From Henningerozyma blattae CBS 6284 (Eukaryota; Ascomycota; Saccharomycetes; Saccharomycetales; Saccharomycetaceae), in assembly GCF_000315915.1 (NCBI RefSeq), contig NC_020193.1, positions 496,001 to 560,000 of the forward strand: 64,000 nt of DNA. The letters run 5' to 3'. The notes beneath the pieces were generated by a model, which saw only the letters and a program-made list of their open reading frames with translations, was not told where the DNA came from and did not search any database. Positions 45,190 to 55,900 of the stretch are shown in pieces. The position numbers were made by a program, and so were the translations under genes. The first letter of the stretch is position 1. Each line of letters opens with the position of its first letter.

Positions 45190-47124
45190 ATGAATAATCA
45201 TATCACAGATGCAAGTGATTTTAATGATAGTGAGATCCCAAATTTATCACAGCTTGATTCATTATTAAGATGCCATATTTGTAAAGATTTTTTAAAGATT
45301 CCAGTATTAACACCTTGTGGCCATACATTCTGTTCCTTATGTATCCGTGGATATTTGAATAAAGAACCCAAATGTCCTTTATGCTTAAACGAATTAAGAG
45401 AGTCAATGCTAAGAAGTGAATTCTTGGTTAGTGAATTAGTTAAATGTTATAATTCGATTAGACCCGACTTACTCGACAAATTACGCGTTATTGAAGCTAC
45501 GGATAATGATGACGTCTCTTTAATCGAAGTTGCTTCCGATAAAGAATCAAATGCTGTTATTGTAGATTTAGAAAATGAGGAGAATTTAGCAAATGATACA
45601 AATTCAGTACCAGTTTTAGAAAATGATATCGAAATAACCGCTACATATAATATACGAAATAAGAAAAGAAATTTTTCAGAGTTTACAGACTGCAATTCAC
45701 AAAAGAAGATAAATTCATCCTCTAAGAGTGATGTTTTCTCTTCACCAAACACTGCTGAATGTCCAATTTGTCATGAATTTTATCCAATCAAAATACTTGA
45801 AAGGACCCACCTTGATGAGTGTCTGACAAATCAAACGTTAGGAATTAGCTCTCCAAAAAAACTTAAAACTGAATCTCCTCAAAGACAAAAGCCCCTTCGA
45901 AGCTTAAAACTACGATCCTCAACAATACCATCACGAAATATCACTTCATCGATTACGAAATCTTCAAAAAGTAGATTTTTCGGTTCAGTAGGCAAAAATT
46001 CAAAATCAATATCATATAAAGACCTACCATCTTCTAAAACAAGAAACTTTACATCAACCCTGGCTAAAACAGAAAATAATGAAATATCTCATGTTGAGAA
46101 CTATTTGAAATCATCAAAATCTAGAAATGAAGATTATCAAAGATTACCCAAAGTAAATTTTACATCCATGACAATTTCACAAATTAAACAAAAATTATTA
46201 TCGTTAAATTTACCAATAAATGGCTCGCGCCAGCTTTTAATCAATCGTTATAATCATTATGAAATGATTTGGAATAGTAATTTCCATGATTCATTATCAC
46301 CTGTTGAAGAAAGTGAATTAAGACGACAATTAACAAGCTGGGAACTCAATCATAATATCGAACCAACAAATAAATCAAATGTGGGATCTAACTCTATTTC
46401 AAGCATGCTAAAACAAAGAAGTCATAATTCTATTGAAAATTCATATCAAGCTTTATTACAAAACTTTAGGAAAGACACCTTTGATAGAAATGGATGGTCC
46501 AGCTTATTTAATAAACAGTTCAACTCTTTAATAATAGAAGCTAGAAAAACAATACGGGAAGCTAATTCCAAACCAGGATCTATTGGTGTAAATAGCAAAC
46601 TGCAAGCACAAGAGAACAATATTGATTCTACAATGAATAATGATAAGGACGAACTACAAGGAAAAAGCTTTGAATCCCTTCAAGATAATGTCGAAGAAAA
46701 TCCACATAACAACATTAACAAAGTAACCAAAACAAATGTCGAAGAAATATCAAAAGTTGAAGTAAGTATGAGCAACGAAATAAAACTCCCACTTGAAATG
46801 GATAACGATGAATCCTTACTGACTGAGCTTAATGGTGATAACGTTACTACCAAAAAGCTTCAACTTAACAACGACACTGAAAATGTACTAGGAGAGGAAG
46901 AGGAAGAACTCAACGACTCAAATATTGATGATTCTAAAGAAATTGAACATTATACTTCAAATGAAGATTTTATCGTTTATAGTAATCAAACATCACCACG
47001 AGGATCCCAGGAAGATTATGATATTTCAAAAACTAAGAATAATTCTCAATTGTTAGAAGCCGAACTCGCTTCCCAAAAATCTAACAATTCTTCCTCGATA
47101 ATATTTACTCAAAACGGCGTCTAA
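45190..47124 (+). CDS. RAD18: E3 ubiquitin ligase Rad18
   Basis: A 644-residue orthologue of Rad18 (YCR066W, 487 residues), which with Rad6 mono-ubiquitinates PCNA Lys164 at stalled forks. In order: an N-terminal RING finger (28-66; CHICKDFLKIPVLTPCGHTFC, CPLC), a UBZ/Rad18 zinc finger (about 191-212; CPICHEFYPIKILERTHLDEC) and a SAP domain (about 322-360; TSMTISQIKQKLLSLNLP). The Rad6-binding region should follow at about 395-450. After about residue 460 the protein continues with an acidic, Asn/Ser-rich tail that accounts for most of the extra length. I use ATG 45190 (MNNHITDASDF); six more codons are open upstream but begin with GTG. Confidence 0.95.
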   Translation: MNNHITDASDFNDSEIPNLSQLDSLLRCHICKDFLKIPVLTPCGHTFCSLCIRGYLNKEPKCPLCLNELRESMLRSEFLVSELVKCYNSIRPDLLDKLRVIEATDNDDVSLIEVASDKESNAVIVDLENEENLANDTNSVPVLENDIEITATYNIRNKKRNFSEFTDCNSQKKINSSSKSDVFSSPNTAECPICHEFYPIKILERTHLDECLTNQTLGISSPKKLKTESPQRQKPLRSLKLRSSTIPSRNITSSITKSSKSRFFGSVGKNSKSISYKDLPSSKTRNFTSTLAKTENNEISHVENYLKSSKSRNEDYQRLPKVNFTSMTISQIKQKLLSLNLPINGSRQLLINRYNHYEMIWNSNFHDSLSPVEESELRRQLTSWELNHNIEPTNKSNVGSNSISSMLKQRSHNSIENSYQALLQNFRKDTFDRNGWSSLFNKQFNSLIIEARKTIREANSKPGSIGVNSKLQAQENNIDSTMNNDKDELQGKSFESLQDNVEENPHNNINKVTKTNVEEISKVEVSMSNEIKLPLEMDNDESLLTELNGDNVTTKKLQLNNDTENVLGEEEEELNDSNIDDSKEIEHYTSNEDFIVYSNQTSPRGSQEDYDISKTKNNSQLLEAELASQKSNNSSSIIFTQNGV

Positions 47125-47495
47125 TTTCTAACACATTTTTTTGATACATTTTTCTTTTGAAATTTTCTTTGAAATGAGTCATATTTACTATTTACCCATT
47201 CACTGTCATTTGACAAATAAAGAACAAGTATTATAATTAGAGTTCTTTATTGCAAGATTTCGAACTTGAATTATGAATATAAAATATTATGATTCCCCGA
47301 GTAGAAGACTCGCTCGGAGTGCGAATTATTTAAAATGAAATAAATTGTTAAAGATTCCTATTGAAGATTCATTCGAGAATTGCATAGCTAACATTATTTG
47401 CTACCTTGACTAGAACTATAATCGTCAGCACCAAAATTTTTACGTAAATTTAATGGCGCTGAATTATACTTTATTTGCATTTTTAATCTAATATC
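47125..47495. other. Spacer between RAD18 and BUD17
   Basis: 371 bases holding the RAD18 terminator and BUD17 promoter. A near-palindromic AGACTCGCTCGGAGTGCGA patch lies near 47306-47324. Nothing else recognised. Confidence 0.4.
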
Positions 47496-48509
47496 ATGGC
47501 AACTAGAAACAATACAACAACTCTACAACAAGAACAAACAAAAGATAAACAATATCCTCCAAGAACAAGAAATGTCCTTTCTGTTCAATCCCATGTGGTG
47601 CATGGCTATGTAGGGAATAAAGCGGCCACTTTCCCACTTCAATTCCGTGGCTGGAATGTTGACACTGTTAATACTGTTGAATATTCTAATCATCCAGGTT
47701 ACGGTTCATTTGCAGGCTATAAATCAAGTTCCGATACAATCACGACTATTATTGAAAAGGGGTTACTAAGCGGTTTAGAAATTGCCTATGATTCCATATT
47801 AATTGGCTATATGTCGAACATTGAGACTCTCACTAAAGTAAGCACTATTATTGGCAGCTATTGTAAAAAAAATAAAAACGTTAGATGGATAATCGACCCT
47901 GTATTAGGAGATGAAGGTAAACTCTACGTTCCGAGCGAAACTGTTAATGAATATAAGAATATCTTGAAGCATAATAATATTTTTTTAACTACACCAAACC
48001 AATTTGAAATGGAATTACTCACTGGAGTTCAAATAGATTCATTAGAAACATTACGCCTAAGTTTTAAAAAATTTCATGAGCTATATCCAAACGTGAAAAA
48101 TATTGTCATTACAAGTATTGAAATTTCAGAAACAAAAGAAACGGGCACTATGTTATCTGCATGCTCTATCACAGAAGAAATTGAAACTATTAATTGCTTT
48201 ACTGTGCCAAAAATAAACGCTAAATTTAACGGGAGCGGTGATCTGTTCACTGCTTTGCTAATGGATTCATTAATACCAAATGGAATAAACGATACTAGCG
48301 TACCAAACTTAGCTGCTTCTCTTTCAAAAGTTTTATATTTAATGGATAAAATACTACGGAAAACTTACCAATTATCAGTTCCATCAGAGACTAGCATGCA
48401 AATGGAACATAATATTATAAATATTAAAGATTTGAAACTAATTGAATCAAGAGATATTTTGGCATTGGGCAATATCGACGATCATCTACCAAAATCTTAT
48501 TTGATTTAG
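47496..48509 (+). CDS. BUD17: Pyridoxal kinase, Bud17/Bud16 family
   Basis: A 337-residue PfkB/PdxK-type kinase that phosphorylates pyridoxal to make pyridoxal phosphate. Family motifs are VLSVQSHVVHGYVGNKAATFPLQ at the start (substrate-binding region), WIIDPVLGDEGKLYV, LTTPNQFEMELLTG and GSGDLFTALLMDS, with the probable catalytic Asp249 in GSGD (246-249). S. cerevisiae has BUD16 (YEL029C, 312 residues) and BUD17 (YNR027W, 317 residues). The neighbours are from the chromosome III/XIV block containing YNR027W, which favours BUD17. The N-terminal 24 residues are a hydrophilic extension. Confidence 0.88.
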   Translation: MATRNNTTTLQQEQTKDKQYPPRTRNVLSVQSHVVHGYVGNKAATFPLQFRGWNVDTVNTVEYSNHPGYGSFAGYKSSSDTITTIIEKGLLSGLEIAYDSILIGYMSNIETLTKVSTIIGSYCKKNKNVRWIIDPVLGDEGKLYVPSETVNEYKNILKHNNIFLTTPNQFEMELLTGVQIDSLETLRLSFKKFHELYPNVKNIVITSIEISETKETGTMLSACSITEEIETINCFTVPKINAKFNGSGDLFTALLMDSLIPNGINDTSVPNLAASLSKVLYLMDKILRKTYQLSVPSETSMQMEHNIINIKDLKLIESRDILALGNIDDHLPKSYLI

Positions 48510-49189
48510 AAAGAATATTTGCAAATCTCAACATTTCTTTGACTTTAATTCTACTGTTTAATGACTTATTTATTAATTATATACTGTTATAAAGGTATTT
48601 TTTTATTATTAATATATTTAGTAATTTTCAAATGCATAATTATGCATAACAAGTTACGTAATCACCATTTTCAACATTTTCTAAAAATGCCATTAAACAA
48701 CCGCACTAATAAGTTTGTTACATGCTATCTTGAAACATAAAAAGAGAGTTTTAGTATATTAAGAGACGGCAAAATATCAGTGAAGCATTAGAATGATTAA
48801 GACACTTATTTATAGATTTCCGGCATGGTGATCTTATGTTACTTTTTGTTGGCTATCGATTTGCTAGATTTCAACTATCTCCGAATTCGAAAAAAGTCCC
48901 TTGTATGCCTTAGAAGAGAAAAAACAGGTTACCAGGTATTATTGTTGTACAAAAAAATAGGTTAAATGTTCCTGTAATTTTAAGAGCAAACCTTTAATTT
49001 GGTTAGCAATATTTTTGAAAAAGAAAAGAATTTAGCTGGGAAATCCTTATAATTAAAATTACTTACTAATATATTTATCTAAATTGTTCACGTTGTACAA
49101 AATAATATTGGTATAAAAAAATAATAATACTATATTATAGTGTAATTTACGTTTCTTTTATTCAAAAATATTATTTTAATAATTAAAGA
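48510..49189. other. Spacer between BUD17 and ATG15
   Basis: 680 bases, AT-rich, holding the ATG15 promoter. No gene or notable repeat. SED4/SEC12, expected near here in S. cerevisiae, is absent. Confidence 0.5.
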
Positions 49190-50698
49190 ATGATAATTCA
49201 TAATCATGAAAAACAATTAAATAACAAATTCAAAACTATTACAGTTAGCATAAAAAGATGGACTATTAAGGTATCTTTAGTTATATTTATTTTAGTTACA
49301 TACAGTTTATTGTTGCTATTTAATAGACAAACCTGTGAAGCATCCAACGATGTTAGTGATGAGGAATTACAAAATTCAGAAAAAAGAATGATGATACCTA
49401 ATTTAAAACTGCGGCAGATTTATCGACATGGGGTTGGTGAGTTTTATCAAATGCATCAAATATTAGACATAGATGAGAAGGTATCTCAAGAATTAGGTGA
49501 GAATTATCAAGCTCAAATTAATATGTTACAAGCAAGTGAATTTAGTATGGAAGAGTATTATGACATTAAATGGACATCGAATGAGAATTTTAAAACAGAT
49601 AATCCATTTAATTTTACATTTAATTTAAAGGGTAAAACAATGAAATATTATAGAATGAAAAATAGAGACCCAGATCACATTGAAGATTATTTAAATTTTG
49701 CTTTCAAAAACCCAGAACTTGCAGATTTGATAGATCTAGATTGGTCAAATGATGAGGACATTTTGGTGCCTGATGTAGAAGATAAACATACTATTTTGTC
49801 ATTAGCCATACTAACATCAAACTCATATGTAGGTACTCCATACGAAGGTGACTGGAGGAACGTTACAGATGAATACAATTCAACTGAACCAGATGGATTT
49901 GGTTGGGACGGTGATGGGTTACGTGGATATATTTTTACAGATGATGAGAAAAAGTTAGTTGTGCTATCCATTAAAGGTACAAGTGCAAGAGCTTTACCAG
50001 GTGGTGGTGGTGGTGGTGATACAGCAACTACAGTAAATGACAAAATCAATGACAATTTATTATTTTCCTGCTGTTGTGCAAGAGTAGGTTATTTATGGAC
50101 CACTGTATGTGATTGTTATGAAAAATCCTACACATGTAATGAAAGATGTCTGGAAAAAGAATTGAGACGTAAAGATAGATATTATTACGCCGTTATGGAA
50201 ATTTACAAAGAACTTTATAAGAATTATCCTGATTATAATGTTTGGTTAACTGGTCATTCATTGGGTGGTGCTTTAGCAAGTTTATTAGGTAGAACATTTG
50301 GCATTCCCACAGTTACATTTGAAGCTCCTGGTGAAGATTTACCTGCAAGAAGGCTACATTTACCATTTCCACCGGGTTTGCCAAGTTATCTTGAAGGTAT
50401 ATGGCATTTTGGTCATAATGCTGATCCAATTTTTATGGGAACATGTAATGGAGCAAGTTCTAGTTGTTCTATCGGTGGATATGCCATGGAAACAGAATGT
50501 CATACCGGTCAAGTATGTGTTTATAATGTGGTAAAGGATAAAGGCTGGCATGTTAATTTGTTACATCATAGAATTCATACAGTTATTGATGATGTAATTG
50601 AAGATTATGACGATGTTCCCAGATGCGTTGACCCTGATCCATGTGTAGATTGTTTTAATTGGAGGTTTACTTCAACGGATTGGGAGGACGATGGTTGA
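49190..50698 (+). CDS. ATG15: Vacuolar phospholipase Atg15
   Basis: A 502-residue class-3 lipase (S. cerevisiae Atg15, YCR068W, 520 residues). It has a short cytosolic N-terminus and one membrane helix at about 26-42 (VSLVIFILVTYSLLLLF), the signal for MVB-pathway delivery. The lumenal lipase part contains GHSLGG with nucleophile Ser357, probable Asp412 (HNADPIF) and His463 (HHRIH). It degrades lipids of autophagic bodies, Cvt bodies and MVB vesicles inside the vacuole. Many cysteines suggest disulfides in the lumen. A small poly-Gly insert (PGGGGGGD) lies near residue 270 before the conserved DNLLFSCCCARV. Confidence 0.96.
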   Translation: MIIHNHEKQLNNKFKTITVSIKRWTIKVSLVIFILVTYSLLLLFNRQTCEASNDVSDEELQNSEKRMMIPNLKLRQIYRHGVGEFYQMHQILDIDEKVSQELGENYQAQINMLQASEFSMEEYYDIKWTSNENFKTDNPFNFTFNLKGKTMKYYRMKNRDPDHIEDYLNFAFKNPELADLIDLDWSNDEDILVPDVEDKHTILSLAILTSNSYVGTPYEGDWRNVTDEYNSTEPDGFGWDGDGLRGYIFTDDEKKLVVLSIKGTSARALPGGGGGGDTATTVNDKINDNLLFSCCCARVGYLWTTVCDCYEKSYTCNERCLEKELRRKDRYYYAVMEIYKELYKNYPDYNVWLTGHSLGGALASLLGRTFGIPTVTFEAPGEDLPARRLHLPFPPGLPSYLEGIWHFGHNADPIFMGTCNGASSSCSIGGYAMETECHTGQVCVYNVVKDKGWHVNLLHHRIHTVIDDVIEDYDDVPRCVDPDPCVDCFNWRFTSTDWEDDG

Positions 50699-51707
50699 TA
50701 ACAGTTACAACTCAGCATTCAATGAAGTGTATTGTCCGCTTAAATAGAACTGTAAAATCTGATATTATAAAGTACGGTTTATGCAAATCTGTAGATAGTT
50801 TCATCAGCTCCATATAGACCCAATGGTCTGTTTTTGTAAGGTCATATTATACAAAGCCAGCAAATTGCATTCTGCATAAGATACCCGCTGGTTGAGTAGT
50901 CCCAGATTGACTATACATTTATGATTGTCCAGATGCAACAACAGATCCTACTTACAGCTCTTCATTTTCTCCAGCTGTCTTCTTAATACTCCTAATTAAA
51001 GCCTTCACTTCGCGTTCACTACTCTCTGGCTAATAACGTGATCCTGCCTAACTAGGTAGTTGACAAATTTTCTACCCATTTTTCATTAAGCTTTACTACG
51101 GCGTTACCGTGTCCTCTGTTCGAATTTTGCCTGTGCTAACTTTAATAAGCCCCACTTTGACCCTAATTGGTATTACTTAGATTTACTGCCTCTAATATAA
51201 GTCCTGGATCTTGCTAAACCAATTCAGTTTACTGTATTATATAGTTTCTTTGGTACGGCAATGTCAAGATAAATTCAATTTAGGCAACTGAGCAGACGAG
51301 CTATCATGGAATAGTAATCGTGTCTAATTGATATCATACGGTAATAGCAATCTGTCAGGCTGTATAAAATTAACGTATAGATGTTATATTAAATAATTGA
51401 ATATCTACCCCATTGGAGGTTGTTCCTTTTTTATTGTTACTTTGTTTTTTTTTTGATTTATTATAATCATTATTATTTATTTCCAATCCGTGCAATTAAC
51501 ATTTTTCAATCAAGACGAACGGAAATTTAAACAAAATAAAAAGGTGATTATAATATATAGAGTTTATTAGCCAAATAAAAAAAATAAAATAAAAAAAAGC
51601 TACTATTAAATTGACTTTCGTTTACTTTCGAATATAATTATATAAACTTATTATATTTTCAATATTGCTATAGAAACTAAATCTTAATAACACCAATCTT
51701 TGTCACT
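50699..51707. other. 1 kb spacer between ATG15 and CPR4
   Basis: The first 670 bases are less AT-rich and less repetitive than other spacers here and show no open frame above 60 codons. The last 300 are typical AT-rich promoter sequence. I see no named element. It could be the eroded remains of a lost gene. Confidence 0.4.
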
Positions 51708-52688
51708 ATGAGAATTTCGGTATCATCTCTCCTAGCATTATTTGCTCTAACTTCTACAGCTTTTGCTGAGGGATCTCCAAATAGGAAATTCACTACTTCC
51801 TCTATAGATTTGAAAAGAAAATTAGAGCCAAGTCCACCAGTTACTCATAATGTTTACTTAACATTTAAATATTATAGTCCAGTTTTGGAAAGAGAAGTAG
51901 AACAAGATGTTACAGTCAATTTATATGCTACAGTTGTTCCAAAAACTGTTGAAAACTTTATTCAATTATCTAGAAATGTTAAAGCCAAGATCCAAGGCAG
52001 AGGTGAAGAAGTTTTTACAATCGGATACCCAAACTCTGACATTTTAAATATTGCGCTAAATAACATGATCTTGTTTGGTGATGTTGTACCAGATGTTGGT
52101 CCATTCTCCATTCATGGTCCAAAATGGGCAGATGAAAATTTCTTTTTAAACCACGATAGACCAGGTAGATTATCAATGTATAATACGGGTCCTAATACTC
52201 AAAATTCTAAATTTATGATCGATTTGGGTCTAGAAGGTAACTCTGAAAGAGATAATGCAAATGTTGTCTTTGGTCAAATAGTTGATGGTTTAGAAAAAAT
52301 CATTGATGATATGCAATATATGGAAGTTGATGACAAGGGTAAGCCATCCAAAAAAGCTATTATTGAATACGCCACTGTTGAAGATCAAAAGCATGGTAAC
52401 CTAGAGAATGACCATGCCACTTATATTAAAAGATTACAAGACTTCAGAGATGGTAAGGTGGAAGTTGGTACTAGCATGGGTGATATCTTAAAAGAAAAGA
52501 TAAACGCTGCTAAGCAAGGTTCAACAAAGACTAAAAAGCTTTCCTCGAAATCAAATCTAACAGGTGACGACAAAAATAATTTGTTTTACCTCTTGGGTGC
52601 CATTGGTATCATCTATTTGGCTGTAGCAAAGGTTAAAAAGTTACCTCCATTTAAGAATTCGAAAGTTGTATCAATGAGACGTGATTGA
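51708..52688 (+). CDS. CPR4: Secretory-pathway cyclophilin Cpr4/Cpr8
   Basis: A 326-residue cyclophilin-like peptidyl-prolyl isomerase with an N-terminal signal peptide (about 1-20, ending AFAEG) and a C-terminal membrane helix (about 288-305, NLFYLLGAIGIIYLAVAKV). The cyclophilin domain (about 48-225) is diverged: the usual catalytic Arg/Phe block appears altered, but VVPKTVENF, GPNTQNSKFMI and NVVFGQIVDGLEKI are recognisable. The preceding KLEPSPPVTHNV motif is shared with Cpr4 (YCR069W, 318 residues) and Cpr8 (308 residues), which are ohnologues. Position directly after ATG15 matches CPR4. The protein probably resides in the ER/vacuolar pathway; activity is uncertain. Confidence 0.85.
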   Translation: MRISVSSLLALFALTSTAFAEGSPNRKFTTSSIDLKRKLEPSPPVTHNVYLTFKYYSPVLEREVEQDVTVNLYATVVPKTVENFIQLSRNVKAKIQGRGEEVFTIGYPNSDILNIALNNMILFGDVVPDVGPFSIHGPKWADENFFLNHDRPGRLSMYNTGPNTQNSKFMIDLGLEGNSERDNANVVFGQIVDGLEKIIDDMQYMEVDDKGKPSKKAIIEYATVEDQKHGNLENDHATYIKRLQDFRDGKVEVGTSMGDILKEKINAAKQGSTKTKKLSSKSNLTGDDKNNLFYLLGAIGIIYLAVAKVKKLPPFKNSKVVSMRRD

Positions 52689-52974
52689 TACTTTATTCTA
52701 TTGGCCTCGTTCAATTATTATTTAATCAGACTTCTATTTTGATAGAATAAATAGATAAACCTACACAACTCTTTTATATAACTCTTTACATTATTCCTTT
52801 GACAAGTTTATGAAATTTTGATTCCTTCAATATGCATTGTATCATATGATTAAAATATTTATTTATTGAGGTATTTATTTATAATTGACGGCATAATAAT
52901 ATAAAATGTCTAAACAAAAATGATAAGGCTAAAGTCTTTTTAAAAAGGCTCTTGGGATGAATATAGAAAATATG

Positions 52975-55900
52975 CTATTGCTTGCTTTCATCAGGCGTTG
53001 CGCTACTGGTAGTAGCTGCTGTATCTGGCTCACCAGTTCCAAAAGCTAATTCTCTAATTTCAACAATCCAAACATCCATAAGTAAATCAACAGCAGTTGC
53101 TCTCTTATACGGATCTTGTTGTAAACATCTCTTTAAGAAATTGTTACCATTTGTAGATACTTCATCTTTACTTGGTAATTGAGGTGAATGCCCTGCGGCA
53201 ACATGATACATAATAGCCCATTCATTATCTAGATTAGCCCAAGGGCGACGACCCGTGATCATTTCCAGCACAACACAACCCAATGACCAAACATCATCTG
53301 ATCCAAATTTATTTTTATTTGGCGATCCAGAAATTGCTTCCGGTGCCATATACATTGGCGTACCAACCATATCATATAGCCCTGTACCTACTCCTGCTTC
53401 TTCCGTTTCCAGTAAAGTATCATCAATTTTTTTACTTTCCTTGTTATCTTTTCCATCTTTAGAAAATGATGCAATTCTTGTGTGATCTTTCGCAATCTTT
53501 CTAGCAGCACCAAAATCAACATATTTAATGATACCATTAAAGTCTAGAAGAATATTTTCTGGTTTAATATCACGATGCACAATACCAGATTGGTGAAGAT
53601 ATGATAGCCCCTCTAATAATTCCAATGTGTAGACTTGAGTAACCATTTCATCTTCAATACGTCCATGTTCTAATAAACTTGCTAGGGAGCCACCTTCACA
53701 ATATTCCATAAAAATGTTAACTTTATCACGGTGAACTTCAACACCATAATATTGGACAATATTGGGATGGTTTAACATTTCAAGGACAGTCATTTCTTTC
53801 TTAATAAGTGGAAATACTTTTTTCATAGCTTTAGTATCTTGTATCTTGATTTCTTTCACTGCTAAAACATCACCGCTGTCTAAGTTAACTGCTGAAAAGA
53901 CATTACCAAAAGTACCACTTCCAATAAACTTCCGCTTCTGCCATCTAATTTGAACATTAGACATAGAAGACGCAAGCGAGAGTAAATATTTATTACCTTT
54001 ATCTGTATCGTCAAGAACTTTACCGATTTGGTGAGGGTTTCTTGTTGTAGCGGTTTCAAGGTCATTAATGGCTTGAACACGTAAATCAGAATTGATTTTT
54101 AGCATGTATTCGTCATCTATATCATTAGCAAAATCAATGTTTGGTCTACCCATTTGAAATATCTTTTCCGCTTCATTAGCTCTAGCACCCATAACGTCAA
54201 AGTGAGAGATTAATAAGGACATACATGCTGAAATTTTTTGCTTTAATGCAGAGAATTGCTTTTCATCTAAGCCTAAAATATTCCAACCGTTTGTTATCTG
54301 CATTGCAAATTCCATTGCTGGCACACACCATCTAAAAGTTCTTTGATCTGTAGGATCACAATCTTCTAATAGAAATGATAACCATTGAACACTCATATTC
54401 ATCATTAGTAAGATGATAATTGATTTTTTTTCGTATGTAGCAACATTCATTCTTAAAAAATTCTTACCATAATCCCTTGCAAATAAAAATACACTGTTTA
54501 GTAGTTCATGGCCGGGGCAAACCTTTTTAAAGGTAGTCAATACTTTGGAAAGGTTATTTAAAACATTATATGTCACCCTGAAGTATGCTTTATTAATTTT
54601 TTGAAGATTGCTCTCAATAACAGGGAAAGAGCAGCGTCTTTCTATAAAAGATATAGAGTCGTCAGTGATACGCTGTAACCGTTCACATTGGTATTCTAGT
54701 GCATAGCACGACCCTTGGCTCATTAATAGTAAATAATCCTTTGTAACTTCAAAATTAAAATCTTTTAGTCCTAGTATAGTATCTCCAGAGAGGTTATACA
54801 TATCACCTTCCCATAGCATTGGTTCGCCCGGACAAATTATTAGCAGATAACCTAAAGAACGTAAATGTTGCTCTAGTGCAAACATTTCCTCTTCTGAATC
54901 ATGATAATGATCAAATGTTAAATCAATTTGACCCTTGTTCCCTTTAGGTTGAAAGGGCATTGTTCCCTCCTCATTTTGAACATAATAATAAGATAGGCCT
55001 TCCGGAGTCATGCCCTGGCCTAGTAAACTATTCATTCCATATCCATGAGCTGCAGCGTTATACAAAGATAAACTGTTTCTTATTTCCAGCTTAGGTATCA
55101 TATCACAACCAATATCAGAATTTTTCAAAATTCGAAAGATATCTTCATCTTGGCATCCTAATAATTCAGAACTACCTAATAAGTAAAGACCATTTTGCTC
55201 CAGTTCACCACCTGTAAATATTAAAAAATGGCCTGTTTCTTTTAGTTTTGATAAAAGAGCGTTGTGATTCTCTACTTTAAAATTCACAGAATTTTGAGAA
55301 GCTTTTGTCAGAACGTTTGTAAATCTATTTAACTTTCTCTTTATGGAACCTGAATACTCAAACATTTGGACAACCCATTTTTCAGCTTCTGCTCTATTAG
55401 AGAAATTGGGAGGTGAATTTTGTTGCTGTAATAGATATGAATGCAATCTATGCAATAATCTTAATGAGATTTTATTAAACTCCTTGACAATTAGGAAACC
55501 AGCTCCTTCTATATAATGTCCAACATTTTTTAATTCTTCCCAGTATTTGTATAGTTCATCCGGTTCTTTGAAGGTTTTGAAAAATACTTTGGTACTATCA
55601 AAAAGTTTTAATTCTAAAAGTCGGAACAAGTATTTAATTGCTTCCATTACGATGTTATCAAAATCAGGATCAAGTCTAACTAAAAATGAAACATCTTCAC
55701 GATATGTAGTTAATGTATATTTCATTTGGACTGACAGGCGAATATACGAAGTAAAATCATCTATCATTTGATCAATCATCATCATTGTAGGTTTTTTCAG
55801 TTTTTTAGCATAGGCTAGACGAATCAAGATGATCTCTTTAATAAATCGAATTGGAAAGAGTAAGAGTAATTCTAATTGATCATCAGGAAAGCGAAGATTT

